In this document: positions 1 to 7,778 of the stretch, in pieces | How positions within the stretch are numbered: the stretch's first letter is position 1 | Layout of the letters: each line of letters begins with the position of its first letter | Assembly (NCBI RefSeq): GCF_023094165.1 | Contig: NZ_JALMDK010000015.1 | Coordinates: 62,001-126,000 of the forward strand | DNA length: 64,000 nucleotides | Reading direction: 5' to 3' | Source: Crossiella sp. S99.2 | GTDB lineage: Bacteria > Actinomycetota > Actinomycetes > Mycobacteriales > Pseudonocardiaceae | Program-made: the position numbers and the translations under genes | Notes under the pieces: model-generated | Databases searched by the model: none | What the model saw: the letters and a program-made list of their open reading frames with translations, nothing else | Told to the model about the DNA's origin: nothing

Positions 1-1
1 G

Positions 2-502
2 CTGGACCTGGCCGTGGTGCACGACTGGGAGAACACCCCGCTGGCCGTGCCCGAGGGCCTGGCCAGAGCCGACATCGGCGTGGACGTGGCCGATGTGCTG
101 CTGCACGAGAGCCACCCGCTGGCCGCGCGGGCCGAGCTGAGCCCGCTGGAACTCACCGGCGCGCGCTGGATCTGCCAGCCGCCCGGCTCGATCTGCCACG
201 ACTGGCTGATCCGCACCCTGCGCGGCGGCGGGGTCGAACCGGTGCTCGCGCACCAGGTCACCGAGTACCAGTCCCAGCTCGCGCTGGCCGCCCAGGGCCT
301 GGGCGTGTGCCTGCTGCCCCGGCTCGGCCGCGGTCCGGTGCCGGCGCACGTGGTGGTCCGGCCGCTGGTCCCGACGCCGACCCGGCGGCTGTTCGCGGTG
401 TGGCGGCAGCAGGCCACCCGGCGCCCGGCGATCTCGGTGACGGTGGCCGCGCTGCGTGCGCACTGGGCCGATCGGGACACCGCTTCTGCTCCGATGGGTT
501 GA
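2..502 (+). CDS. LysR-type transcriptional regulator, C-terminal part (5' end outside window)
   Basis: The reading frame is open from the first bases of the window to a TGA at 500-502, so only the C-terminal effector-binding part is present. The translation has the shape of the periplasmic-binding-protein-like half of LysR regulators: a segment predicting ligand-cleft strands (LAVVHDWENTPLA), a middle WICQPPGS stretch, then a LALAAQGLGVCLLPRL segment matching the conserved G-x-G-(I/V)-x-L-L-P motif of the family, and a basic C-terminus. The DNA-binding domain must lie upstream. It ends 32 bases before the CDPS-like gene on the same strand, so the two could share a transcript, but LysR genes often act on neighbours and the target is unknown. 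Confidence 0.75.
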   Translation: MDLAVVHDWENTPLAVPEGLARADIGVDVADVLLHESHPLAARAELSPLELTGARWICQPPGSICHDWLIRTLRGGGVEPVLAHQVTEYQSQLALAAQGLGVCLLPRLGRGPVPAHVVVRPLVPTPTRRLFAVWRQQATRRPAISVTVAALRAHWADRDTASAPMG

Positions 503-534
503 TCACTCAAAGAAGGGACTGGGAGCGCCCGCGC

Positions 535-1266
535 GTGTCGTGCTCCAATCGAGATGTGACGCCTGACGGTCAGATCCCGCGACCGCGTACGTCCGTTGGC
601 CGGGGCGGCCACGCGCTGCTCGCCCTGGGCCTGTTCGATCACGCCGAGGAGGATCTGCTCGGCTACGCGGGCTGGGCCGCCCGCAACTTCACCGCGGTGC
701 AGGTGGTGCTGGTCGACCTGCCCGCGGTGCACACCTACCGGGCCGTCGGCTACAAAACCCACCGCGCCCTGCACAAGGCGCGCAGCGAGGGCAAACGCCT
801 GCAGACCAGGGCCCGGCGCGCACTGGCCGTGCTCGGCCTGCCCGGCTCGCTGGTGGTGTCCTGGGCCGAACTGGCCGCCCGCTACCGCTACCAGGTGCTC
901 TACGACCAGGTCCGGCACGCCTACGAGAGCAGCCCGGCCTTCCGCGCGGCCTGCCTGCGGGCCACCGCGACCATGCTCGCCGACCGGGTGCCGGGCGCGC
1001 TGTGCTCCCGCGGCCAGGTGCAGATCGCCGCGCACTCACTGCTGGCCGAACTGCCCCTCGCGCTGGACGGCGCCGGGATCCTGGGCGTGCCCGAGTCCAC
1101 CCGCTGCCAGCCCAGCCCGCTGGAACTCACCGAGCTGCTCGCCGCCGCCCCACCCGAGCTGTGCCCGCGCCCCGGCCAGCTCGCGCTGACCCTGCACTCG
1201 GCCCCGGCTCAGCGGCCGGACCCGGTGCCCGGCTCGCCGCTGCCCGAGACCGCGCGGCCGCGGTAG
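535..1266 (+). CDS. cyclodipeptide synthase (CDPS)-like protein with altered active site
   Basis: About 243 aa from a GTG at 535 (GGGAG nine bases upstream), close to the 239 aa of the CDPS AlbC. The order of family features is kept: a first strand starting HALLALG (residues 26-32), an AA-RNF-VQVVLVD segment like AlbC's QRF-TDVVYVD, a basic helix (KARSEGKRLQTRARRAL) where CDPSs bind tRNA, then SWAEL, a helix with YESSPAFRAAC, and LLAELPL...GVPES-RCQP. Aligned with AlbC from memory without gaps here, Ser37 becomes Gly32, Asn40 becomes Asp35, Tyr178 becomes Ser168 and Tyr202-His203 becomes Gln192-Pro193. Glu182 is kept as Glu172. The Pro resembles the XYP subfamily. Known CDPSs make cyclic dipeptides from two aminoacyl-tRNAs by acylating Ser37, so this protein should not use that mechanism unless another residue substitutes. 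No tailoring oxidase or P450 is adjacent. Confidence 0.72.
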   Translation: MSCSNRDVTPDGQIPRPRTSVGRGGHALLALGLFDHAEEDLLGYAGWAARNFTAVQVVLVDLPAVHTYRAVGYKTHRALHKARSEGKRLQTRARRALAVLGLPGSLVVSWAELAARYRYQVLYDQVRHAYESSPAFRAACLRATATMLADRVPGALCSRGQVQIAAHSLLAELPLALDGAGILGVPESTRCQPSPLELTELLAAAPPELCPRPGQLALTLHSAPAQRPDPVPGSPLPETARPR

Positions 1267-1357
1267 CCGCCCGGCTGGTTTCACCCGTGGCGAAACCGGT
1301 CGCGAGCCCGGTCCGCCGCGGCGAGCATGACGGCGTTCCCACTGAAGGAGACCCGCC

Positions 1358-1879
1358 GTGGCCATGGTCCGAGAAGTCGCCGACGAACGGGACGCGCTGC
1401 TGGCGTTCCTGGCCGAACAGCGCGCCGCGCTGCGCCGCAGCGTGCTCAACCTGTCCGAGCTGACCGCCACCAGCCGCCCGCTGGTCAGCGAGCTGTCCCT
1501 GGCCGGGCTGGTCAAACACGTGGCCAGCGTGGAACGCAACTGGATCGACATCGTGCAGGGCCAGCACATCGGCGATCGCGGCCCGGTGCACGCGCTCAAC
1601 CCCGGCGAGACCGTGGCCCAGGCCCTGGCCGAACTCGCCGAGGTCGCCGCCCGCACCGAGGACCTGGTGCGCGAGCTGGACCTGGACCAGCGGGTCGACG
1701 TCGGCCTGCAGGGCCACCCGCTGGTCGCGGGCAAGGTGCGCACCGCCCGCTGGGTGCTGCTGCACCTGATTACCGAGCTGGCCAGGCACGCCGGTCACGC
1801 CGACCTGCTGCGCGAGTCCCTGGACGGCGCGACCGCCTTCGGGCTGGTCGCGGCCGCCGGGGACCCGCTGATCACCTGA
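1358..1879 (+). CDS. DinB / DUF664 family protein
   Basis: Starts at GTG 1358, seven bases after AAGGAG. The 173 aa protein fits the four-helix DinB fold used by mycothiol-dependent and metal-dependent enzymes. Metal-ligand candidates are the His in LVKHVASVERNW near residue 57 and the pair in the DUF664-type signature TELARHAGHADLLRE near residue 140. A short imperfect hairpin (GGTTTCACC / GGCGAAACC, 1277-1297) lies between it and the CDPS-like gene. It ends one base before the stop of the convergent acetyltransferase. Whether it acts on a product of the upstream gene is unknown. Confidence 0.8.
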   Translation: MAMVREVADERDALLAFLAEQRAALRRSVLNLSELTATSRPLVSELSLAGLVKHVASVERNWIDIVQGQHIGDRGPVHALNPGETVAQALAELAEVAARTEDLVRELDLDQRVDVGLQGHPLVAGKVRTARWVLLHLITELARHAGHADLLRESLDGATAFGLVAAAGDPLIT

Positions 1880-1880
1880 G

Positions 1881-2366
1881 TCAGGCCGGTTTGCCCAGCT
1901 CCGCCAGCGCGGCGCCGTCGATCCGGTACACCGTCCACTCGTCCAAGGCCACCGCGCCCAGGGACTTGTAGAAGTCGATCGCCGGCGTGTTCCAGTCCAG
2001 CACCGACCACTCGAACCGCGCGTACCCGCGGCGCACGCACTCCTGCGCCAGCTCGACCAGCAACGCCTTGCCCAGCCCCGAACCCCGGTGCTCGGGCAGC
2101 ACGAACAGGTCCTCCAGGTAGATGCCGTGCTTGCCCTCCCAGGTGGAGAAGTTCAGGAACCACAGGGCACAGCCGACCACCACTCCGTCGGCTTCGGCGA
2201 CGTGCCCGAACAACGCCGGGCTGTCCCCGAACAGGGCGGTGCGCAGCTGGTCGGCGGTGATGGTGCAGGACTCTGGCGCGCGCTCGTACTCCGCGAGCCC
2301 CTCGATCAGTCCGATCACGGCGTCCACATCGGACGGCCGGACCCGGCGAACGCGTTCGTCAGTCAC
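1881..2366 (-). CDS. GNAT family N-acetyltransferase (diamine/SSAT-like)
   Basis: 161 aa from a GTG at 2366 with GGAGG six bases upstream. The acetyl-CoA binding motif A is visible as LEDLFVLPEHRGSGLGKALL (the R-G-x-G-x-G/A loop). Motif B follows as FEWSVLDWNTPAIDFYKSLGA, with the Tyr that usually acts near the CoA thiol. The N-terminus (RPSDVDAVIGLIEGLAEYERAPE) and the W-E-G-K-x-G-I-Y-L-E-D run match the spermidine/spermine and thialysine acetyltransferase subgroup, so an amine substrate is likely but not proven. It lies 18 bases after the phosphatase gene on the same strand, forming a two-gene unit. Confidence 0.85.
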   Translation of the reverse strand: MTDERVRRVRPSDVDAVIGLIEGLAEYERAPESCTITADQLRTALFGDSPALFGHVAEADGVVVGCALWFLNFSTWEGKHGIYLEDLFVLPEHRGSGLGKALLVELAQECVRRGYARFEWSVLDWNTPAIDFYKSLGAVALDEWTVYRIDGAALAELGKPA

Positions 2367-2384
2367 AGTGTTCCTCCCCAGTGC

Positions 2385-2981
2385 TCAGGCGGTCGGCAGG
2401 TTGAGCCGCACGAGTTGCGGCACACCCCGCTCGAATCCCAGCACAGCGATCCCCGCCGTGCCCAACCCGAATCGCACCCCGGCCGTGGCAGGCAGCTCCA
2501 GCCACCGCGCCACCAGCACCCGGCTGAAGTGCCCATGCCCGACCAGCACCACGTCGGTCTCCGGCAACAACGCCCGCACCCGGTCCAGCAGCCGGTCGGC
2601 GCGGACGCTGACCTGCCCGGCGGATTCGCCACCGGGGACCGGGTGTGTCCAGACGGTCCAGCCGGGCACGGACTCGCGGATCCGCGGCGTGGTCAGGCCC
2701 TCGTAGTCGCCGTAGTCCCACTCCGACAGGTCCTCGGTGACCTCGTCCACGGTGAGCCCGGCGAGTTCGGCGGTCACCTGGGCGCGGTCGCGTGGGCTGG
2801 CCAGAACGCGGCCCTTGACGCCGAGCGCGGCCAGGGTGCGGCCGGCGGCCTCGGCCTGGGCGCGGCCCTGGGGGGTGAGCGGGATGTCGGTGCGGCCGGT
2901 GTGCTGACCGGAGCGGGACCACTCGGTCTCACCGTGCCGCAGCAGGTAGACGGTGGGCTCCCGGTGCTCGTCCTGGGTCAT
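2385..2981 (-). CDS. histidine phosphatase family protein (phosphoglycerate-mutase-like)
   Basis: 198 aa. The phosphoacceptor motif LLRHGETEW is at about residues 13-21 and the second catalytic His is in LVGHGHFSRVL near residue 148. The acidic SEWDYGDYEG run supplies the proton donor region typical of the branch that acts as general phosphatases (CobC/PhoE/GpmB type) rather than glycolytic mutase. ATG 2981 has GGAGGAG upstream. It is the first gene of a two-gene unit with the downstream acetyltransferase. Substrate not predictable from sequence. Confidence 0.85.
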   Translation of the reverse strand: MTQDEHREPTVYLLRHGETEWSRSGQHTGRTDIPLTPQGRAQAEAAGRTLAALGVKGRVLASPRDRAQVTAELAGLTVDEVTEDLSEWDYGDYEGLTTPRIRESVPGWTVWTHPVPGGESAGQVSVRADRLLDRVRALLPETDVVLVGHGHFSRVLVARWLELPATAGVRFGLGTAGIAVLGFERGVPQLVRLNLPTA

Positions 2982-3122
2982 GCGCGCGTCGTCTCCTCCG
3001 GGGCCGGTGCCACCGCTGATTCTGTGCCGTCGGGGTCAACCGCGCTTGTCACGCCCGCATTCCACGCCCCCGGCCGGTCAGTCCGGCGGTTAACCTGGAG
3101 GTGCAACCCGGCGAAGAGTCAG

Positions 3123-4322
3123 GTGGCCCTGGTGAAAGCTGAGCATTCGGAGATCGGCCGCAGGTTGCGGCAGATCCGGCACGCCCGCGGCAAGTCGCTG
3201 GCCGTGATCGCGGGGATGGCCGGCATCTCGGCCGCGCACCTGTCCCGGCTGGAGAACGGCGAGCGAGCGCTTGACCGGCGTTCCCTGATCGTGAAGCTGG
3301 CCGAGGCGCTGGAGGTCGCGCCAGGGGAACTGACCTTGTCGCCGGTCGCCATCGCTCCGGGTGAGCTGGCCGAGGACCGCTTCCTCAACGCTGTCCGGCT
3401 GGCCATGCTGGCGGTGAGCATGAACCAGGCAGGCGGGCAGGTGGTGCCGCCCGCGGTGCTCTCCGCGCGGGTCGACGAAGTGCTGACAGCGCAGCGGGAC
3501 TGTCAGTACGAGCAGGTCGGCGCGGCACTCCCCGACCTCATCCGGGACCTGCACACGACCCTGGCCACTGGCCGGGGCGAAGCCGAAGTGCTGCGGCTAC
3601 TGGCCCTGACGCATGTCCAGGGCACCCAGGCCTGGCTGATGGACATCGGCGCGCCACTCGACCTCGGCTGGCAGGCCGCGACGCTGGCCAGGCAGGCCGC
3701 CGAGCGCCTCGACCAGCCCCTCGCCCTCGCGCTGAGCGCCTTCGGCACCGCGTTCGGTCTGCTCGGCGCCGGTGCGTTCGCGCTGGCCGAGCGGGCGCTC
3801 GCGGAGGCTGAGATCGGCACTGCCCGCGCGGTCGAGTTGCAGGTGTCCGGCATGCTGGCCCTGACCCGATCACTGGTGGCGGCGGCCTGTGGCGATCAGG
3901 CCGGGCGGACCGCGGCGCTGGCGCACGCGGCTGAGCTGGCCGAACGCACCGGCGAGGGCAACGCGTTGTGGTTCGGGTTCGGTCCGGGCAACGTCGGGGT
4001 GTGGCGGATGTCGGTCGCGCTGGAGGCAGGCGAGCACCTGGAAGCGGCCAAGATCGCGGAGACGATCAACCCCGGGGTGCTGCCTTCGCGGACCAGGCAG
4101 GCGGCCTACTGGCGGGAGTACGGCAGGGCGCTGGCGCGGCTGCCGAGGCGGCAGGACGACGCCGTGCTGGCGATCCGGCGAGCGGAACTGATCTCTCCGG
4201 CACGCGTGCGCAGGCACCCGTTCATGCGGTCAGTGCTGGCCGAGCTGGTGGTAAAGGCCAAGCGGGACGCGGTCGGCCGGGAACTCCGCGGCATGGCCTA
4301 CCGGGCAGGTCTGCCGGTGTAG
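3123..4322 (+). CDS. XRE-family helix-turn-helix regulator with TPR-like C-terminus
   Basis: About 399 aa. Residues 8-65 form a clear HTH_3 domain (IGRRLRQIRHARGKSLAVIAGMAGISAAHLSRLENGERAL, read in two halves around the recognition helix AGISAAHLSRLENG). The remaining 330 residues are Ala/Leu/Glu-rich helices with repeated A-x-x-L-A spacing, as in the TPR-like sensory halves of many actinomycete XRE regulators. Two starts are possible, GTG 3123 and GTG 3132. The reading frame stays open far upstream, but that part is antisense to the phosphatase and is not coding. The small gene at 4417 follows after 94 bases and may be its partner or target. Confidence 0.8.
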   Translation: MALVKAEHSEIGRRLRQIRHARGKSLAVIAGMAGISAAHLSRLENGERALDRRSLIVKLAEALEVAPGELTLSPVAIAPGELAEDRFLNAVRLAMLAVSMNQAGGQVVPPAVLSARVDEVLTAQRDCQYEQVGAALPDLIRDLHTTLATGRGEAEVLRLLALTHVQGTQAWLMDIGAPLDLGWQAATLARQAAERLDQPLALALSAFGTAFGLLGAGAFALAERALAEAEIGTARAVELQVSGMLALTRSLVAAACGDQAGRTAALAHAAELAERTGEGNALWFGFGPGNVGVWRMSVALEAGEHLEAAKIAETINPGVLPSRTRQAAYWREYGRALARLPRRQDDAVLAIRRAELISPARVRRHPFMRSVLAELVVKAKRDAVGRELRGMAYRAGLPV

Positions 4323-4416
4323 CCCGATCAGGTGTCCTTGTCCTGGTGGCAACAACCTGACCCCTGGTGTTCCTAGCGTGCTGTGCACCGCTGATCAGGA
4401 CTGTGGGGAGGCACTT

Positions 4417-4668
4417 GTGGGCGGTACACCGGACATCGTCGCCGCGATCCTCATGGGTCTCGATGACATCGCGGAGAAGGCCAGGGAGATCAACCGTCGT
4501 CAGGTCAGCAAGAGCACCAGGGTCCGGGATCCGATTCGCGTCACGCTCAGCGAGCACCAGGAGCTGCTGTTCGTGAGCCAGCTGGCCAACCTGCAGCGGC
4601 TGTTCGCGCTGCATTTGCAGGGCTGGGAGTCCGCCGAGGTCGCGGACGAGTTCGAATCACCTTCCTGA
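4417..4668 (+). CDS. small hypothetical protein (83 aa)
   Basis: GTG 4417 is preceded by GGGGAGG five bases upstream, a strong ribosome site that decides the start. The protein is helical and charged, with no signal peptide or membrane segment. It has a basic middle (KAREINRRQVSKSTRVRDPIRV) and an acidic tail (ESAEVADEFESPS). I do not recognise the family. It follows an XRE regulator on the same strand and is closed by a strong hairpin terminator, so the two genes look like one expression unit, similar in layout to XRE plus small effector pairs in actinomycetes, although this is not a DUF397 protein. Confidence 0.6.
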   Translation: MGGTPDIVAAILMGLDDIAEKAREINRRQVSKSTRVRDPIRVTLSEHQELLFVSQLANLQRLFALHLQGWESAEVADEFESPS

Positions 4669-4680
4669 CCCGGACAGCGA

Positions 4681-4715
4681 GACGCCCCAGTCACCACCCG
4701 GGTGACTGGGGCGTC
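4681..4715. terminator. bidirectional hairpin terminator
   Basis: A perfect 15-bp inverted repeat (GACGCCCCAGTCACC and its complement) with a 5-base loop, placed between the stop of the small gene at 4668 and the stop of the convergent sodN at 4729. It can terminate transcription from both sides. Confidence 0.85.
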
Positions 4716-4728
4716 CCAGCACAGCGAA

Positions 4729-5139
4729 TCAGGCCGCCTTCTTGGTCTCCCAGAAGATGGTCGAGATCTGTTCGATGTAGTCCAGCAGTTCGGTGCCGGT
4801 CTTGGGGTCGGTGGACCCCTTGGCGCCACCGGCGCCCGCGGCCTTGGTGGCCCGGTTGAACAGTTCGTGCAGTTCCGGGTACTTCTCGAAGTGCGGTGGC
4901 TTGAAGTAGTCCGTCCACAGCACCCACAGGTGGTGCTTGACGAGTTCGCAGCGCTGTTCCTTGATCTCGATCGCGCGCTGGCGGAACTCCGGGTCCTCGT
5001 TGGACTGGAACTTCTCCTGGATCGCCTTGACCGACTCGGCCTCGATCCGCGCCTGGGCTGGGTCGTACACGCCGCACGGGAGGTCGCAGTGCGCGGTGAC
5101 CTCCAGACGCGGGGCGAGGATGCGCGACAACAGTCGCAT
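4729..5139 (-). CDS. sodN: nickel-containing superoxide dismutase
   Basis: 136 aa. After a short leader (MRLLSRILAPRLEVTA) comes the nickel hook HCDLPCGVYDPAQ, with His17, Cys18 and Cys22 as expected nickel ligands once the leader is cleaved to expose His17. The rest (ARIEAESVKAIQEK, EQRCELVKHHLWVLWTDYFKPPHF, IFWETKK) matches Streptomyces SodN throughout. The enzyme dismutates superoxide to H2O2 and O2 in the cytoplasm. Two adjacent ATGs exist. The second (5139) is five bases from AGGAGG and is preferred over the first, which is only two bases away. The protease needed for maturation is encoded head to head at 5212. Confidence 0.96.
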   Translation of the reverse strand: MRLLSRILAPRLEVTAHCDLPCGVYDPAQARIEAESVKAIQEKFQSNEDPEFRQRAIEIKEQRCELVKHHLWVLWTDYFKPPHFEKYPELHELFNRATKAAGAGGAKGSTDPKTGTELLDYIEQISTIFWETKKAA

Positions 5140-5211
5140 CATGTCCTCCTGAACAATGGATGCTCCGACGCGGGTGACCCTACTCCGGGCGTACCGGACC
5201 GGCAGGCGGAG

Positions 5212-5541
5212 GTGATCGTCCTGGCGCTCGGGCTTCTGCCGGTGCGCAGACTGTTGGTGCGCGGGCCGTCCATGGCGCCGACGCTGGCCGACGGTGACGT
5301 CGTGCTGGTCCGGCGGGGTGGCCGGCCGCGGGCCGGTGATGTGGTGCTGGTGCGCTGGGCGGCGCGGCCGGGGCAGTTGTCCGTCAAGCGGGCCGTGCGG
5401 CCGGTCGCGGGCGGCTGGTGGGTGTTGGGGGACAACACCTTCGGCTCCACCGACTCGGTGGCACTCGGCGCGGCCGAGGTGCTCGGGGTGGTGCGGTGGC
5501 GGTTGTGGCCACGGCCGGGGCGGCTGGTCCGGCGGGGCTGA
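5212..5541 (+). CDS. sodX: nickel SOD maturation peptidase (S26 signal-peptidase-like)
   Basis: 109 aa from GTG 5212. The Ser nucleophile is Ser20 in RGPSMAPTL and the general base is Lys59 in LSVKRAV, the standard S26 dyad. The family box LGDNTFGSTDS is also present. A short hydrophobic start (IVLALGLLPV) may only tether the protein. Its location beside sodN fits the known role of SodX in cutting the SodN leader so that His becomes the N-terminus. The ribosome site (GGAGG) nearly touches the GTG, so the start is less certain than the identity. The genes are divergent, with 72 bases between them. Confidence 0.88.
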   Translation: MIVLALGLLPVRRLLVRGPSMAPTLADGDVVLVRRGGRPRAGDVVLVRWAARPGQLSVKRAVRPVAGGWWVLGDNTFGSTDSVALGAAEVLGVVRWRLWPRPGRLVRRG

Positions 5542-5596
5542 CACGGGCCCGCCAGGTCGTGGCGACGGTGGCCGACCTGGCGGGGACGGGGACTTC

Positions 5597-6211
5597 TCAG
5601 GCGTTGGCGCGCAGGCTGGCGTAGTGGTCCACGCAGGCCTGGTACTTGGGCAGCAGACCGGCGGCCTCGGCTTCGGCCAGGCTCGGCGCTTCGGTGTCCT
5701 TGACCGAGAGCACCGGCGCCGCGCCGTCCAGGTGCTCCGCCCAGGGCAGGCCCAGCGCCGGGTCCAGCGGGTTGATCGCCCGCTCGCGCGCGGGGGTGAA
5801 CGGGGTGGAGCACAGGTAGCTCATCACCGTGTTCTCCTCCAGCGCGAGGAAGCAGTGCCCGAGACCCTCGCTGATGTAGATCGAGTTGTAGGTCTCCGAG
5901 GACAGCCGCACCGCCTCCCACTTGCCGAAGGTCGGCGAGCCCAGCCGGATGTCGATGATGATGTCGAGCAGGGCGCCACTGGCGCAGTAGACGTACTTGG
6001 CCTGCCCTGGCGGGGTGTCGGCGAAGTGCACCCCGCGGATGACCCCGCGGCGGGACACCGAGTGGTTGCTCTGGGCCAGCGGCAGCGGGTATCCGACGGT
6101 CTCGGTGACCAGGTCGGCCTGGAACGGAACCACCAGAAGTCCGCGGTCGTCCGGAAAACTTTTCGGAGTGAATTCGTAAGCGTCGGGGATCGTCATTTTC
6201 CGCACCTGCAT
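5597..6211 (-). CDS. dTDP-4-dehydrorhamnose 3,5-epimerase family protein
   Basis: 204 aa from ATG 6211. The cupin fold of the RmlC family is recognisable: YEFTPKSFPDDRGLLVVPF at the N-terminus, the catalytic-His motif RGVIRGVHFADTPPGQAKYVYCASG, the DIIIDIRLGSPTFGKW strand pair, and SIYISEGLGHCFLALEENTVMSYLCS, where the catalytic Tyr region lies. The family epimerises C3 and/or C5 of dTDP-4-keto-6-deoxyhexoses for deoxysugars. No other dTDP-sugar gene is near, so this is an orphan. A link with the glycosyltransferases 40 kb away is possible but unsupported. 3-epimerase-only function cannot be excluded. Confidence 0.85.
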   Translation of the reverse strand: MQVRKMTIPDAYEFTPKSFPDDRGLLVVPFQADLVTETVGYPLPLAQSNHSVSRRGVIRGVHFADTPPGQAKYVYCASGALLDIIIDIRLGSPTFGKWEAVRLSSETYNSIYISEGLGHCFLALEENTVMSYLCSTPFTPARERAINPLDPALGLPWAEHLDGAAPVLSVKDTEAPSLAEAEAAGLLPKYQACVDHYASLRANA

Positions 6212-6532
6212 GGTGCTTGAGCTTACGGCGCGAGTCCCGCGACCTGCGGAGGACCGCCCGCCACCGCAACAAGCCGGACGGACGTCTTGCAAAACAGGCC
6301 CTGACCTGCGCCGGAAGGAAAAAGGTAACTGTGATCCCCGCCGCAGACACGATCAGGAAGTGGTGCCACACTGTCGACACCGCAGCGTGTGTTGATCACC
6401 GGACTCCACCCCGTAGTCCAGTGGTCGACCCGTTGATCCCGCGAAACGCCAGGGTGCGACAGCGTCCGGCGGACCGCGTCACGTGCCTATTCGGGCACGC
6501 CCACAACTCTCGCCCCCTCCAGGAGGGACGCT
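6212..6532. other. intergenic region between divergent epimerase and malic enzyme genes
   Basis: About 320 bases without a credible gene. It must hold both promoters. Its composition is slightly less GC-rich than the flanks and it contains several GTTGATC/GATCA stretches, but I could not assign a convincing -35/-10 pair. AGGAGGG just before 6533 is the malic enzyme ribosome site. Confidence 0.6.
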
Positions 6533-7714
6533 GTGACAACCGTGGACGACCAGGCCACCGGTCAGCTCACCGATGAGGAGATCTTCTCCGCGCACGAGGC
6601 CGGCAAGCTCGCGATCGCCCCGACCGCCTCACTCGCCGACCCGCGTGCGCTGTCCATCGCCTACACGCCGGGGGTGGCCAGGGTCAGCCAGGCCATCGCG
6701 GCCGACCCGAGCCTCGCCGCCCGCTACACCTGGACCCACCGGCTGGTGGCCGTGGTGAGCGACGGCACCGCGGTGCTCGGCCTCGGCAACATCGGCCCGC
6801 GCGCCTCGCTGCCGGTGATGGAGGGCAAGTCCGCGCTGTTCAAGACCTTCGGCGGACTCGACTCGATCCCGCTGGTGCTGGACACCACCGATGTGGACGA
6901 GATCGTGGAGACCCTAGTCCGGCTGCGCCCCTCCTTCGGCGCGGTCAACCTGGAGGACGTGGCCGCACCGCGCTGCTTCGAGCTGGAGGCGCGGCTGATC
7001 GAGGCCCTGGACTGCCCGGTCATGCACGACGACCAGCACGGCACCGCGATCATCGTGCTGGCGGCCCTGCGCGGCGCCGCGGCCGCGCTCAAGCGCGAGT
7101 TCGCCCCGCTCAAGGTGGTCATCTCCGGCGCGGGCGCGGCCGGTGTGGCCTGCGCGAAGATCCTGCGCGCGGCCGGGGTCGAGGACGTGGTGGTGCTCGA
7201 CTCCCGCGGCATCATCAGCCAGGGCAGGGACGGGCTCAACCCGATCAAGGCCGAGCTGGCCGGGATCACCAACCCGCGTGGCCTGACCGGTTCGCTGGAC
7301 GAGGCGCTCAAGGGCGCGGACGTGTTCATCGGGCTGTCCTCGTCCAAGGTCGCGCTGGCGCAGATCCAGCTCATGGCCGCGGACTCCATCGTGTTCGCGC
7401 TGTCCAACCCGAACCCGGAGATCCACCCGGAACTGGCCGCCCAGCACGCCGCGGTGGTGGCCACCGGCCGCAGCGACTTCCCGAACCAGATCAACAACGT
7501 GCTCGCCTTCCCCGGCGTGTTCCGCGGCGCGCTGGACTGCGGCGCCCGGCGGATCACCGAGAACATGAAGCTGGCCGCGGCCGAGGCCATCTTCCAGGTC
7601 GCCGCCGAGGACCTGTCGGTGGACGCGATCGTGCCCAGCGCCCTGGACCCGAGGGTTCCGCTCGAAGTCGCCGCCGCGGTGGCCGAAGCGGCACGCCGGG
7701 ACGGGGTAGCCTGA
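6533..7714 (+). CDS. NAD(P)-dependent malic enzyme
   Basis: 393 aa from GTG 6533 behind an AGGAGGG ribosome site. The malic-enzyme N-domain has the conserved SIAYTPGVARV, the Lys in PVMEGKSALFKTFGG and the metal-binding FGAVNLEDVAAPRCFELE. The dehydrogenase half has HDDQHGTAI, and the nucleotide loop VISGAGAAGVACAKIL near residues 194-210. It decarboxylates malate to pyruvate, yielding NAD(P)H. The length and absence of a phosphotransacetylase domain fit the small bacterial form. The exact cofactor is not decided by what I can see. Transcribed alone. Confidence 0.93.
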   Translation: MTTVDDQATGQLTDEEIFSAHEAGKLAIAPTASLADPRALSIAYTPGVARVSQAIAADPSLAARYTWTHRLVAVVSDGTAVLGLGNIGPRASLPVMEGKSALFKTFGGLDSIPLVLDTTDVDEIVETLVRLRPSFGAVNLEDVAAPRCFELEARLIEALDCPVMHDDQHGTAIIVLAALRGAAAALKREFAPLKVVISGAGAAGVACAKILRAAGVEDVVVLDSRGIISQGRDGLNPIKAELAGITNPRGLTGSLDEALKGADVFIGLSSSKVALAQIQLMAADSIVFALSNPNPEIHPELAAQHAAVVATGRSDFPNQINNVLAFPGVFRGALDCGARRITENMKLAAAEAIFQVAAEDLSVDAIVPSALDPRVPLEVAAAVAEAARRDGVA

Positions 7715-7778
7715 AAGGGTCGGGGCACAAGGTTCACCGGGTTACCGAGCGTTCCGGCTACTCAGCGCTAACACTGAC

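Noticed and set aside
2088..3122. N-terminal extension of the XRE regulator frame by about 345 codons
   Set aside because: It runs antisense through the phosphatase and part of the acetyltransferase, and the helix-turn-helix domain starts naturally after 3123.
5597..6211. Epimerase as part of a rhamnose pathway operon
   Set aside because: No rmlA, rmlB or rmlD gene is adjacent. It stands alone between sodX and the malic enzyme.
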